A stretch of 64,000 nt of DNA from Haloarcula rubra (GTDB taxonomy: Archaea > Halobacteriota > Halobacteria > Halobacteriales > Haloarculaceae). The position numbers and the translations under genes are program-made. Of this stretch, positions 42,462 to 51,063 are shown piece by piece (the stretch's first letter is position 1; every line of letters begins with the position of its first letter). The stretch is taken from positions 372,001 through 436,000 of the forward strand of contig NZ_RKLR01000003.1 in the NCBI RefSeq assembly GCF_019599465.1, read 5' to 3'. Under the pieces are notes generated by a model. That model saw only the letters and a program-made list of their open reading frames with translations. It was not told where the DNA came from and ran no database searches.

Positions 42462-43412
42462 ATGGGATTATATCATAGCGTTCGCGCCGTCGCCGGCGCT
42501 TCTGGCGACGGTCCGATAGACTGGACCGCCGTCGCCGAGGCCGCGAAGTCGGCGACGGATCCCGGCGACCTCGACGTATCCGCCACGGAGCGACAGGGGT
42601 ACGCGACGGACGTCCGGGACGCCCGGGATCGCGTCCGGGAAGTCGGGCAGCTCGACTTCGACCTCCCCGAAACAGTCGAGATTCAGCACCGACACCACTG
42701 GATAGACGCCAACGTCGCCACCTTCGAACGAGTGATGGCGCCTATCGAACAGCAGGCGGAGTTCATCCCCGGCGTCGCCCGCGTGGTCAACACCGGGTCG
42801 ATGGCGTTCGCGCTCTCCTTTCTCGGAAACAACGTCCTCGGGCAGTACGACCCCCTCTTGCTCGCCGACGGCGACGACCACGCCCTGTACTTCGTCCGGC
42901 CGAACATCCGGAAGGTCGCCGACCAACTCGACGTGGACCACGACCGGTTCCGCCGCTGGATAGCGTTCCACGAGGTGACACACGCCGCCGAGTTCGGGGC
43001 CGCGCCGTGGCTCTCCGACCACATGGAGGAGACGATGGAGGAAGCCATCGACCGCCTCACCGACGGCACCCTCGACCGGGACTCGCTGGGAGAACTGGAC
43101 ACGACGATGACCGCCGTCGAGGGGTACGCCGAGTTGCTGATGGACCGGGCCTTCGACGACGAGTACGACGACCTGCGGCGGAAGGTCGACGAGCGACGAC
43201 AGGGCCGCGGCCCGGTCGCCGAACTCGTCCGGCGGGTCCTGGGCCTCGGGATGAAACGCCAGCAGTACGAACGCGGGAAGGCCTTCTTCGAGGCGGTGGC
43301 CGACGAACGCGGCGTCGCGGCCGCCGGTCGGGTGTGGGACTCCCCGGAGACCCTGCCGACCGACGACGAAATCGAGACGCCCGCGCTGTGGATAGAGCGC
43401 GTCGACCCGTAG
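42462..43412 (+). CDS. Zinc-dependent metalloprotease (DUF2342/F420-associated type)
   Basis: A 316-residue protein with the zincin motif HEVTHAAEF near residues 168-176, the defining mark of the DUF2342 family, named coenzyme F420 biosynthesis-associated in actinobacteria. Upstream parts include LPETVEIQHRHHWIDANVATFERVM and GNNVLGQYDPLLL. The chain is mostly helical with no signal peptide, so it acts in the cytoplasm. No F420 genes are close, so the association with F420 is not supported here. True substrate unknown. Confidence 0.83.
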   Translation: MGLYHSVRAVAGASGDGPIDWTAVAEAAKSATDPGDLDVSATERQGYATDVRDARDRVREVGQLDFDLPETVEIQHRHHWIDANVATFERVMAPIEQQAEFIPGVARVVNTGSMAFALSFLGNNVLGQYDPLLLADGDDHALYFVRPNIRKVADQLDVDHDRFRRWIAFHEVTHAAEFGAAPWLSDHMEETMEEAIDRLTDGTLDRDSLGELDTTMTAVEGYAELLMDRAFDDEYDDLRRKVDERRQGRGPVAELVRRVLGLGMKRQQYERGKAFFEAVADERGVAAAGRVWDSPETLPTDDEIETPALWIERVDP

Positions 43413-43508
43413 GTCGGCGCCAGAGCGGCCGAACGTCGGCCGCTAGTGGTCCTTACCGCACGAAATTTCACCATTACATAGTCCCCGCTTCGAGTAAGCC
43501 GGTGGCAG

Positions 43509-44603
43509 ATGCACATCGTCAGTCGTCTCGCGTCCGGATTCGCTGGTGGCGCCCCGGTTGCGAGCGGCCAGTCACGGCTCGAGGTCGACGTTCTCGAGTC
43601 GGTGCGGGAACTGTCTCGCGACGAGTGGAACCACGTCGTCGAGCACGCGAGTCGGGGGAGCGTCTTCCACCGCTACGAGTGGCTCGACGCCGTGGAAGCG
43701 GGGCTCGACCGCACGCCCCGACACCTCGTCGTCAGGAAAGACGACAACCTCGTCGGCCTCTTTCCGAACTTCGTCGCGCCCCTCGACGGGGCAGAGCGGC
43801 CTCCGTTCCGGCGGCTGACCTCGGTCGACCCCGGGTTCGGCGGGCCGGTGATGACCACGGATACGGACGCAGTGCTCTCGGCGCTGCTCGACGCGGTGCC
43901 CGACCTGCTCTCGCCGCGCACTATCGTCCACGAGATACGGGCGCTGGACCCGAGCTATCTCCGGTACAACACGGTCTTGCGGGCCCACGACTACGTGCCG
44001 AACCGACGCCGCTGTCGGTTCCTGCTCCACCTGTCGCAGGGGTACGACGACGTCCTCGCGGGGATGAGTCGGTCACGGCGCCGTGGCATCGAGCGCGGGC
44101 GCGAGGCGGACTGTCTGGAGGTCGTCGAGGAACCGGTGACGTGGGACTCACTCGACCGATACTACCGCACCTACGAGCAGGTGATGGCCCGTGTCGGCAC
44201 CGACCCCTTCCCGTTCCGGTTCTTCGAGGAGTTGCTGGATATGGACGACCGACTGCTCCTCGTGACGGCGCGCGTCGACGGACAGTACGCCGGGGGACTG
44301 CTGGAGATTCTGGACGACGAGCAGTCGTCGGTCCACGGCTACCTCTCGGCCGTTCCGAAACGGTACTTCGAGCACCACACGTCCGAGCGCCTCTACGACT
44401 ACGTCCTCCGCTGGGGCATCGACCACGGGTACGACACCTACGACCTCGGGTCGACGAAGCCCGACTACGAGAACGGCGTGTTCCGGTACAAAGAGGGGTT
44501 CGGCGGGCAGACGATTCCGACGTTGGTGTGGGAGCGGGGCGCCAGTCCCGTCTGGGACGTCTTCGCCACTGGCCGGTCGCTGTATCTCAAGCACGTCGGC
44601 TGA
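43509..44603 (+). CDS. FemAB/GNAT-like peptidyl or aminoacyl transferase
   Basis: A 364-residue double-GNAT protein of the FemAB type. WNHVVEHASRGSVFHRYEWLDAVEAGL near residue 40 and LLEILDDEQSSVHGYLSAVPKRY near 262, then DYVLRWGIDHGYDTYDLGSTKPDYENGVFRYKEGFGG at the end are typical. In bacteria FemAB enzymes add amino acids to peptidoglycan; archaea lack it, so here the acceptor is likely a surface glycan or lipid. The first 15 residues are not conserved and the real start may be later. Confidence 0.8.
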   Translation: MHIVSRLASGFAGGAPVASGQSRLEVDVLESVRELSRDEWNHVVEHASRGSVFHRYEWLDAVEAGLDRTPRHLVVRKDDNLVGLFPNFVAPLDGAERPPFRRLTSVDPGFGGPVMTTDTDAVLSALLDAVPDLLSPRTIVHEIRALDPSYLRYNTVLRAHDYVPNRRRCRFLLHLSQGYDDVLAGMSRSRRRGIERGREADCLEVVEEPVTWDSLDRYYRTYEQVMARVGTDPFPFRFFEELLDMDDRLLLVTARVDGQYAGGLLEILDDEQSSVHGYLSAVPKRYFEHHTSERLYDYVLRWGIDHGYDTYDLGSTKPDYENGVFRYKEGFGGQTIPTLVWERGASPVWDVFATGRSLYLKHVG

Positions 44604-44609
44604 CGGTCA

Positions 44610-44948
44610 CTACTCGCGCTTCGACCGTCGGCCGTCGCCGTCCGTCGCTCGCGTCAGCCCATCGTCGTCCGACTCGGAGCGCCGTCGCTTCGTTCGCGCC
44701 CCGGGTTTCGGCCCGCGGTCGGTCGTGTCCTCGTAGGGGGTCTCGGCGATGCTGTCGGGGAACGTGAACTCCGCGAGGAGGCGTCCGACGGCGGTCGTAC
44801 CGACAGCGACGCCGACGACGAGTGGCAGTTCCGCACCACCCCAGAGCGTGACCAGCGCCATCGACCCGCCCACCAGGATGGCGAACCCGAGTTTGAGTTG
44901 CTTCAGGAACTTCTCGCGGTCCGCACTGGAGATAGAGGGGCCGACCAT
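44610..44948 (-). CDS. Small membrane protein with basic-acidic tail
   Basis: A 112-residue protein with two adjacent hydrophobic helices (about 20-40 and 43-60) followed by a charged tail in which Arg/Lys clusters alternate with Asp/Glu (RTKRRRSESDDD). No family is recognised. It is convergent with the FemAB-like gene and lies 34 bases downstream of the next gene on its strand, which suggests cotranscription. Confidence 0.65.
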   Translation of the reverse strand: MVGPSISSADREKFLKQLKLGFAILVGGSMALVTLWGGAELPLVVGVAVGTTAVGRLLAEFTFPDSIAETPYEDTTDRGPKPGARTKRRRSESDDDGLTRATDGDGRRSKRE

Positions 44949-44982
44949 CAGGCGTCTCCCGTGCTGTCGTGTGGGTGTGTCA

Positions 44983-45528
44983 TCAGTAGAATCCTCGTTC
45001 GACGTCTTCCTCGACGACGTCCTCGAACTCCTTGTCGAGCAGTTCCTCGGCCTCCTCGAAGGTGTCGGTCAGCGAGTCCATCCGCTCTGGACGGTCGTAC
45101 TGGTCGAACTCCATCGGCCCGTAGGCTGGCGAGTCGACGGCGTCCATCACGTCTTCGAGCATCGCTCGCGGCGTCGTCGGCGCGTCGGCGTGCGTCTCGA
45201 GGACTGTCTCGAGGTTCTTCGCCTTCTCCTCGGCGTCGTCCTCGTCTTCCGGCGCCTGCTGGACGCCGAACAGACCCGTCCCGTTCTCGGGGAAGAGCGG
45301 GTCGATGTCCTCGTCGATGCGGCGTGCGACCCGCGTGCCGACCCCCTGCACTTCGAAGGGGTTCTTCGCGTACGTCTTGAGTTGGTAGACTCCGGAAGAG
45401 GGGTGGCCGACGTACAGGTCCTCGCCGATGCCGTTCGTGCGGTCGCCACCGACGGCGCGCCACCCGCCGGGGTCGGCGTTGCTGTCCATCACGTCTTCGA
45501 TGATGTCCTGCCAGTCACGAACGCGCAT
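44983..45528 (-). CDS. Conserved haloarchaeal hypothetical protein
   Basis: A 181-residue, very acidic soluble protein. The N-terminal WQDIIEDVMDSNADPGGWRAVGGDR, then GEDLYVGHPSSGVYQLKTYAKNPFEVQGVGTRVARRID, reads like a small alpha/beta fold; the C-terminal 90 residues are helical and Asp/Glu-rich. No catalytic motif or known domain is visible. Codon use and composition support a real gene. Confidence 0.7.
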   Translation of the reverse strand: MRVRDWQDIIEDVMDSNADPGGWRAVGGDRTNGIGEDLYVGHPSSGVYQLKTYAKNPFEVQGVGTRVARRIDEDIDPLFPENGTGLFGVQQAPEDEDDAEEKAKNLETVLETHADAPTTPRAMLEDVMDAVDSPAYGPMEFDQYDRPERMDSLTDTFEEAEELLDKEFEDVVEEDVERGFY

Positions 45529-45645
45529 TGTCGGTCGGAGGTTGGTCCCGCGTCAGAATGAAGGCATCGGTCTCCACGGTACGCCGTCGGCCGCGGCCCG
45601 ACGAGAGAGCCGAACCCCTTTACGCGGACACCCGGAGCTAGCGGT

Positions 45646-46026
45646 ATGGAGAGCGAGTCGAACGTCCTGGGCGGCGACCTCGAAAGCTGTTCACAGGACC
45701 CGGTGACCGGGTTCATGCGCGACGGCTACTGCTACCCGCTGCAACGTGACCCCGGCCGGCACGAAATCTGTGCGGTGATGACCGAGACGTTTCTGGAGTA
45801 CAGCAAGGCGGCGGGCAACGACCTCGTCACGCCCCGCCCCGAACTGAACTTCCCGGGGCTCGAACCGGGCGACCGATGGTGTGTCTGCGTCCCGCGCTGG
45901 ATAGAGGCCCACGAGGACGGCCACGCGCCGCCGGTCGTGCTGTCGGCCACCAGCGAGGACGTGCTCGAAGACGTCTCACTGGAGACGCTTCGGAGCTACA
46001 GCCACGAGAACGAGACGGAGTCCTGA
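45646..46026 (+). CDS. DUF2237 family protein
   Basis: A 126-residue protein of the DUF2237 family. NVLGGDLESCSQDPVTGFMRDGYCYPL at the start, CAVMTETFLEYSKAAGNDL and GDRWCVCVPRWIEAHEDGHAPPVVL are characteristic and include four or five conserved cysteines. The family occurs in bacteria, plants and haloarchaea and has no known function. It begins at ATG 45646 with a short divergent space to the previous gene. Confidence 0.88.
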   Translation: MESESNVLGGDLESCSQDPVTGFMRDGYCYPLQRDPGRHEICAVMTETFLEYSKAAGNDLVTPRPELNFPGLEPGDRWCVCVPRWIEAHEDGHAPPVVLSATSEDVLEDVSLETLRSYSHENETES

Positions 46027-46034
46027 GACGCGGA

Positions 46035-46208
46035 CTATCGCCACTCCGAGACCGTCACGGCGGCGCTCGTCGGAACCGATAGCCACGCCTCGTCGGTCGT
46101 GACGTCGGCGACGACGAGGCGGCGCTGGCCGTCTGTCTCGTCCACGGCCGCGACGACGCGCTGGGTATCGACGGGACGACTCTCGACCGGCTCGGTTTCC
46201 GCGCTCAT
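46035..46208 (-). CDS. Small haloarchaeal protein (DUF7556-like)
   Basis: A 57-residue protein when started at ATG 46208: VAAVDETDGQRRLVVADVTTDEAWLSVPTSAAVTV follows a Thr/Glu-rich start. The longer frame adds 30 residues with a different composition. TATTTAT-like sequence on this strand about 25 bases upstream (46228-46236) supports the short form. It resembles small haloarchaeal proteins I recall as DUF7556; function unknown. Confidence 0.65.
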   Translation of the reverse strand: MSAETEPVESRPVDTQRVVAAVDETDGQRRLVVADVTTDEAWLSVPTSAAVTVSEWR

Positions 46209-46457
46209 ATCTCGTCGTTCTCCCTCCGAATAAATGAATGTGGCGGAATTAAGTCGAGAAGAACACATCCAAGTAATGCTGTCGCAGATAACGTCCACTT
46301 CCCGCCATCCTCTGCGTCAAAGTGAAACATCCGCTCCGCGTATCAGTATCGTCGGTTCTGTCGGGAGACGACGAGCACCGCTCCCGACACCGAAGAGTCG
46401 GCGCTCGGGCCGTCGTCGCAGAGCGGAGTGACCGACAGCGTTTTTCCGTGCCCCGCC

Positions 46458-49256
46458 GTGACTCAGGCCGTGCAACTTCGCGGCCCCGTCGTCGAGGTGA
46501 GCGACCCGAAGACCGTGAACACGCAGTACGGCGAGAGCGACCTCTGTGAGGTGACGCTCCGTCCGGACCGCGGGGCCGGCGACCCGACGACGGTCACGCT
46601 CTGGGGGAAGTGGACCGAGACGGCCGACGTACTCGAACCCGGGATGGAACTGGCCGTCTACGACCCGGACGAGCGACAGTATCAGGGCGAGACGCAGTAC
46701 TCGGTGGGGAGCGACGCCACCGTCGTCGTCGAACCGGACTTCCTCGTGGACGTGACCGACGTCCGGGCGTGGGTGCAGTGCCCCCGGATGTACTACCTCC
46801 GGAAACTGGACGGGGCGGACCTCGCGTATCCGCTCGTGAAAGGGACCGTCGTCCACGAGGTGTTCGGTGACCTCCTGCGGGGCCGGGACGTCGAGGCGGC
46901 CATCGAGGACCAGGTCGAGGCCGCGGGCCTCGACATCGGCTTGCTCGGCCGGGAGGCCGACGAGGTGGCCGGCGACGTGCGGGACCACGCGAAGGCCATC
47001 GAGGGGTGGCTGAATCAGGGGACGCTCACGGACAAAGACGGAGCGGCGAAAGCCGCTGACAGCGCGGAGCGGGACTTCAGTCCCGCGGAGAGCGAGTGGC
47101 GCTCCGAGATGACGCTCATCTCCGAACGGTACGGGATGAAGGGGCGGGCCGACGCCGTCCGACGGGGGATGCCGGTCGAACTGAAGACGGGCAAGAACAC
47201 GAAGCGCGAACCGCGGTTTCAGGACAAGATTCAGGCGACGGCGTACGCGCTGATGCTCGGCGAACGGGCGGCGAACTCGCTGGACGCGAGCGCCGTGATG
47301 GCCGGTGACGGTGGGACCACGACGCCCATCGAGGCCGCACCGGACACCGGGACCCTCCTGTACACGAAGAACGCTGCCGTCGACCGCACCGAGGAGAGCG
47401 GGGACCTCTCGCCGGCCAAGGAGTTCTCCATCGGGTCGGGCCTGCTGAACTACGTGATTCGGACCCGGAACGCCATCGCGGCGATGGAACACGACACCGG
47501 CGTCCCGACGGGGTACGAGGCCAACGCCAAGTGTGAGTACTGCTTCGAGCAGGACACCTGCATGGCCGTCTCCGGCCGTCTCGACCAGGAGTCGAAGGCC
47601 GGACAGGTCGGCGTCGCCATCCCCGAAGAGGAGCGGGACTACTTCGAGCGGTACTACGACGCCATCGAGGCCGAGCGTCGGGCGGTCCACCGCGAGTACG
47701 CGAAACTCTGGGAGCAGTCCCCCCAGGAACGGGCCGACGACGACCGGGCGCTGGTGGACCTCGACCCCGTCGGGCGCACGGAACTCGACAGCGGGCGCTG
47801 GGAGCTCCGGGCCACCGGTACCGGCGCCGTCTCGAAGATTCGCGAAGGTGACCTCGTGATGGCCAGCGACGGGGACCCCGTCACCGGGGACGCGGAACTG
47901 GCGCGAGTCGAGCGAGTGGGTGAGGAGATAGTCGTCACCGCCGACGAACCACTGGACCTCCGCCGACTGGACGTGTACCCCTCTGAGCTGACCACCGACC
48001 GCCTCCAGAACGCGCTCCACGACGCCCTGTTGACCCAGTCGCCGGACGAGAAGGACGTGCTGTTCGGGCGTCGGGCCCCCGAGTTCGAGACTGTCGAGGA
48101 GACGTTCATCGACAACAACGAGGCCCAGAACGAGGCGGTCCAGTTGGCCGTCGGCGCCCAGGACTTCGCGCTGGTCCACGGGCCTCCGGGGACCGGGAAG
48201 ACCTACACGCTCGCGCGGATGGTCCGGACGCTCGTCGACCGGGGTGACCGCGTCCTGCTGTCGGCGTTCACGAACCGCGCCGTCGACAACGCCATCGAGG
48301 CGCTGGAAGAGCAAGGCTACACGGACGTCGTCCGCGTCGGCACCGAGAGCGGCGTTCGCGAGGACATGCAGCAGTACAGACTGGAACAGTCGGGTGACCC
48401 CGGCGAGTGTGCGGCGACGCTCCAGAACGCGCAGGTCGTGGCCGCGACGACGGCCACCTGCGGCGGCACCGCGATGCAGAGCCAGTCGTTCGACGTCGCC
48501 GTCGTCGACGAGGCCGGTCAGTTGACCGAACCCGGCACGCTGGCGGCGACGACCCTCGCCGACCGGTTCGTCCTCGTGGGCGACCACCAGCAACTCCCAC
48601 CGGTGGTCCAGTCCGACGACGCCACGCTCTCGACGTCGCTGTTCCAGCGACTCATCGAGACACACCCCGACGCCGGCGTGATGCTCGACCGCCAGTACCG
48701 GATGGCACAACACATTCAGGCGTTCGCCTCGCGGGAGTTCTACGACGGTCAGCTACGGCCGGCGACCGGCGAGGTGGCCGCCCAGCGAATCGACGACCTC
48801 CCGGGCGTCTCGATGGACGCGTTGCCCGCCCACCTCCGTGACCGCGTCGCTTTCGTCGACCCGGAGGGGACGCAGACGGGCAACACGAACCCCGTCGAGG
48901 CCGACGCCGTGGCCGAGGTGGTCGCGGCGTACCGAGACGCGGGGGTGCCCGCGGACGACATCGGCGTCATCGCGCCGTTCCGCGCACAGGTCGCCGAACT
49001 CGACCGGCGCCTGCCGGACGTCGCCGTCGACACGGTGGACCGGTTTCAGGGGTCGAGCAAGGAGGTCATCGTCGTCTCCTTCGTCGCGACGGGAGCCCTC
49101 GAAGGGCCGATTTTCGAGGACTACCGGCGTATCAACGTCGCGATGACGCGAGCGAAGAAGGCCCTCGTCCTCGTGGGCGACGCGGACGCACTCGGTACGG
49201 ACGAGGTGTACGGACGGATGGTCGAGTGGGCCGGAGGCGGGCGGGACCCTGCATAG
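46458..49256 (+). CDS. Archaeal Dna2-type OB-fold / Fe-S nuclease / SF1 helicase
   Basis: A 932-residue multidomain enzyme, started at a GTG (VTQAVQLRGPVVEV). Residues about 1-95 form an OB-like beta domain. A RecB/Cas4-type nuclease follows with VELKTGKN as the catalytic strand and four cysteines, C108, C359, C362 and C368, with the C-xn-CxxCx5C spacing of Dna2/AddB/Cas4 Fe-S nucleases. The helicase has Walker A GPPGTGKT (575-582), VVDEAGQLTEP (about 684), QYRM and the C-terminal VDTVDRFQGSSKEVI...MTRAKKAL. It should process flaps or DNA ends in replication and repair. Confidence 0.9.
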   Translation: MTQAVQLRGPVVEVSDPKTVNTQYGESDLCEVTLRPDRGAGDPTTVTLWGKWTETADVLEPGMELAVYDPDERQYQGETQYSVGSDATVVVEPDFLVDVTDVRAWVQCPRMYYLRKLDGADLAYPLVKGTVVHEVFGDLLRGRDVEAAIEDQVEAAGLDIGLLGREADEVAGDVRDHAKAIEGWLNQGTLTDKDGAAKAADSAERDFSPAESEWRSEMTLISERYGMKGRADAVRRGMPVELKTGKNTKREPRFQDKIQATAYALMLGERAANSLDASAVMAGDGGTTTPIEAAPDTGTLLYTKNAAVDRTEESGDLSPAKEFSIGSGLLNYVIRTRNAIAAMEHDTGVPTGYEANAKCEYCFEQDTCMAVSGRLDQESKAGQVGVAIPEEERDYFERYYDAIEAERRAVHREYAKLWEQSPQERADDDRALVDLDPVGRTELDSGRWELRATGTGAVSKIREGDLVMASDGDPVTGDAELARVERVGEEIVVTADEPLDLRRLDVYPSELTTDRLQNALHDALLTQSPDEKDVLFGRRAPEFETVEETFIDNNEAQNEAVQLAVGAQDFALVHGPPGTGKTYTLARMVRTLVDRGDRVLLSAFTNRAVDNAIEALEEQGYTDVVRVGTESGVREDMQQYRLEQSGDPGECAATLQNAQVVAATTATCGGTAMQSQSFDVAVVDEAGQLTEPGTLAATTLADRFVLVGDHQQLPPVVQSDDATLSTSLFQRLIETHPDAGVMLDRQYRMAQHIQAFASREFYDGQLRPATGEVAAQRIDDLPGVSMDALPAHLRDRVAFVDPEGTQTGNTNPVEADAVAEVVAAYRDAGVPADDIGVIAPFRAQVAELDRRLPDVAVDTVDRFQGSSKEVIVVSFVATGALEGPIFEDYRRINVAMTRAKKALVLVGDADALGTDEVYGRMVEWAGGGRDPA

Positions 49257-49265
49257 TTAGTACCG

Positions 49266-49275
49266 TATTTTAAAA
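49266..49275 (+). promoter_or_regulatory. TATA box of the 34-residue zinc microprotein
   Basis: TATTTTAAAA is centred about 29 bases before the ATG at 49299, one of the strongest TATA-like elements in the window, with leaderless spacing. Confidence 0.65.
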
Positions 49276-49298
49276 CCCGCCGGCCACGAATACAACGT

Positions 49299-49403
49299 AT
49301 GACAGACTGCCCTGACTGTGGGTTCCCGCTGGCCGCCGAACAGGAGCTGTCCGACCGGACCCTCTTCTCCTGCCAGCAGTGTGGGAAGCGACACGTCGAG
49401 TGA
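49299..49403 (+). CDS. 34-residue zinc-ribbon microprotein
   Basis: A short frame encoding TDCPDCGFPLAAEQELSDR, then TLFSCQQCGKRHVE and a stop. Two CxxC pairs (C4/C7 and C25/C28) 17 residues apart make a minimal zinc ribbon. Haloarchaea express many proteins of this kind, a few with known effects on swarming or biofilm. The strong TATA box right before it supports expression. It follows the Dna2-like gene by 42 bases. Specific role unknown. Confidence 0.8.
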   Translation: MTDCPDCGFPLAAEQELSDRTLFSCQQCGKRHVE

Positions 49404-49485
49404 CCGCTCGGGCCGGACCGCCCTGACGTCGCCCTCCACGCGCCACAGTCCCGGTCCCCCGACCACGTCCCCCTCTACAGAACCG

Positions 49486-51063
49486 CTACCGACCGCTCTC
49501 GTCCATCCTGCGTGCGCGTTTCCGCGCCAGTAAATCCGTGTACAGACGCTTCCGGAGTTCCGTCCGCAGGTCGGTCGCCGTCTCCTCGTCGACGTCGTAG
49601 GCAGTCGCCGATCCGCCGAGAACACTCGCCGTACTGGCGGTGTCGGCGGTGACCGTCGCGAGGTCACGGCGGCGCTGGAACGGCGACCGGCCGACGAACA
49701 CCGTCTGGACGCGATAGTACGGCACGATTCGCGTCGTCTGCGACCAGAACCCCGCACGCGTGGCGAGGACGTCGTCGTCCAGTGCGAACCCGCGGTGTCG
49801 CCACCGGAGGTGGGCCGCCAGTGGCACGAGGACGAACAGCCCCAACAGGACCCACCAGTCGCCGGACTCCAGCAAGAACGTGTCGACGGCGTAGCCGACC
49901 CCGTTGAGGACGGCGGCGACGACGGCGAAGCGGAACGCGTACCGCCGACGTGCGCGGGTCGGCGGTCGCTCGAACTCGAAGGTGCCGAACGGTTCGATGT
50001 CCCGCGCGAGTTCGTACACCTCCTCGCGGGGAGCCATCGGCACGGCGACGCCCTGTTCCGACTGCTGGGTCCCGCCGCCGTACCCCGCCGTCTCGACGAC
50101 GAGGGTGGCCAGTCCGAACCGTCGCATCAGGACGTTCTCCTTGACCGTCACCGTCTGGACCTTCGACAGCGGGATGGTGCCGCTGTACCGCCGGACGAGG
50201 CCGCGCTGATACCGCAGGTCGTCGCCCTCCCGGAACAGGCGGAAGTCGTAGTACTCGACGACGGTGAGCACGACGCTGACGACCAGCGCCGCCAGCAGGA
50301 ACTCGACGAGCGTCAGCAGCGCGAGTGCGACCAGTCGCGGCGGGCCGAACGGTTCCAGCACCGACGGCGTCAGCGCCGGTTCTGCGCCCACGAGCGTGAG
50401 GTTGAACCGGACGATGGCGGCGACGAGGTCCCCACCCAGCGGGAGGCCGGCGAGCGTCAACACCGGCGCGGCCGGGCGCACGGAGACCACGGCGTAGGTG
50501 AGCAGGTCGCGCCACGAGAAGGCGAAGAGGTCGGTCACCTCGTCGTCGGCCGCCGACTCGCTCGAAGCCTCACTGTCCGTCTCGTCCGCCGACGAGTCGA
50601 CGGTCCCGGCCGCTCGGTCGCGGCTCTCACGGTCGAACTGCTGGACGAGGCGACGGAGTCTATCGGCCTCCTCGGGGGCGACGGCGTCCAGCGAGGCCTC
50701 GGTGGTGCTCCCACCGGCCGTCTCGAAGTCGACGATTGTCAGCCCGAGCAACCGGTTCAGGACGCCCTGCCGGAGGTCGACGTTCTGAATCCGACCGAGC
50801 GGTATCTCACGCGACTGTCTGGCCAGCACCCCCGACTCGACGGCCAGCGTCTCGTCGACAATCTCGTAGCGGAACCGGTAGTACCGGACCAGCGCGAACC
50901 CCCCGGTGACCGTCGCTCCGAGTGGGGCCAGCGCGGGCCCGACCCACGCCGGCAGGCCGAGCGACCCCGCCAACGCCGTCCCGACGAAGAAGCCGAAGAC
51001 GGCGCCCTGAACGGCGGCCCGGCCGACGCGCAAGACTGCGCTCCGCGGGTGGAGCCGTCTCAT
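49486..51063 (-). CDS. Multi-PH-domain membrane protein (DUF304/bPH2 type)
   Basis: A 525-residue membrane protein with three bacterial-PH-like (DUF304) units. RYEIVDETLAVESGVLARQSREIPLGRIQNVDLRQGVLNRLLGL split near residue 65, FREGDDLRYQRGLVRRYSGTIPLSKVQTVTVKEN near 280 and FALDDDVLATRAGFWSQTTRIVPYYRVQTVFVGRSPFQRR near 430 each follow hydrophobic helices. A Ser/Asp/Glu linker sits at about 150-175. Its start overlaps the preceding smaller PH gene (ATGA-like, 4 bases), matching the bacterial YdbS-YdbT pair. Function is unknown; likely membrane lipid or stress related. Confidence 0.85.
   Translation of the reverse strand: MRRLHPRSAVLRVGRAAVQGAVFGFFVGTALAGSLGLPAWVGPALAPLGATVTGGFALVRYYRFRYEIVDETLAVESGVLARQSREIPLGRIQNVDLRQGVLNRLLGLTIVDFETAGGSTTEASLDAVAPEEADRLRRLVQQFDRESRDRAAGTVDSSADETDSEASSESAADDEVTDLFAFSWRDLLTYAVVSVRPAAPVLTLAGLPLGGDLVAAIVRFNLTLVGAEPALTPSVLEPFGPPRLVALALLTLVEFLLAALVVSVVLTVVEYYDFRLFREGDDLRYQRGLVRRYSGTIPLSKVQTVTVKENVLMRRFGLATLVVETAGYGGGTQQSEQGVAVPMAPREEVYELARDIEPFGTFEFERPPTRARRRYAFRFAVVAAVLNGVGYAVDTFLLESGDWWVLLGLFVLVPLAAHLRWRHRGFALDDDVLATRAGFWSQTTRIVPYYRVQTVFVGRSPFQRRRDLATVTADTASTASVLGGSATAYDVDEETATDLRTELRKRLYTDLLARKRARRMDESGR

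Noticed and set aside
42462-43412. F420 biosynthesis gene
   Set aside because: The family name is historical; no F420 genes are nearby and the HEVTH motif indicates a zincin.
46035-46298. Longer 87-residue form of the DUF7556-like gene
   Set aside because: The extra 30 residues lie upstream of the likely TATA box and differ in composition.
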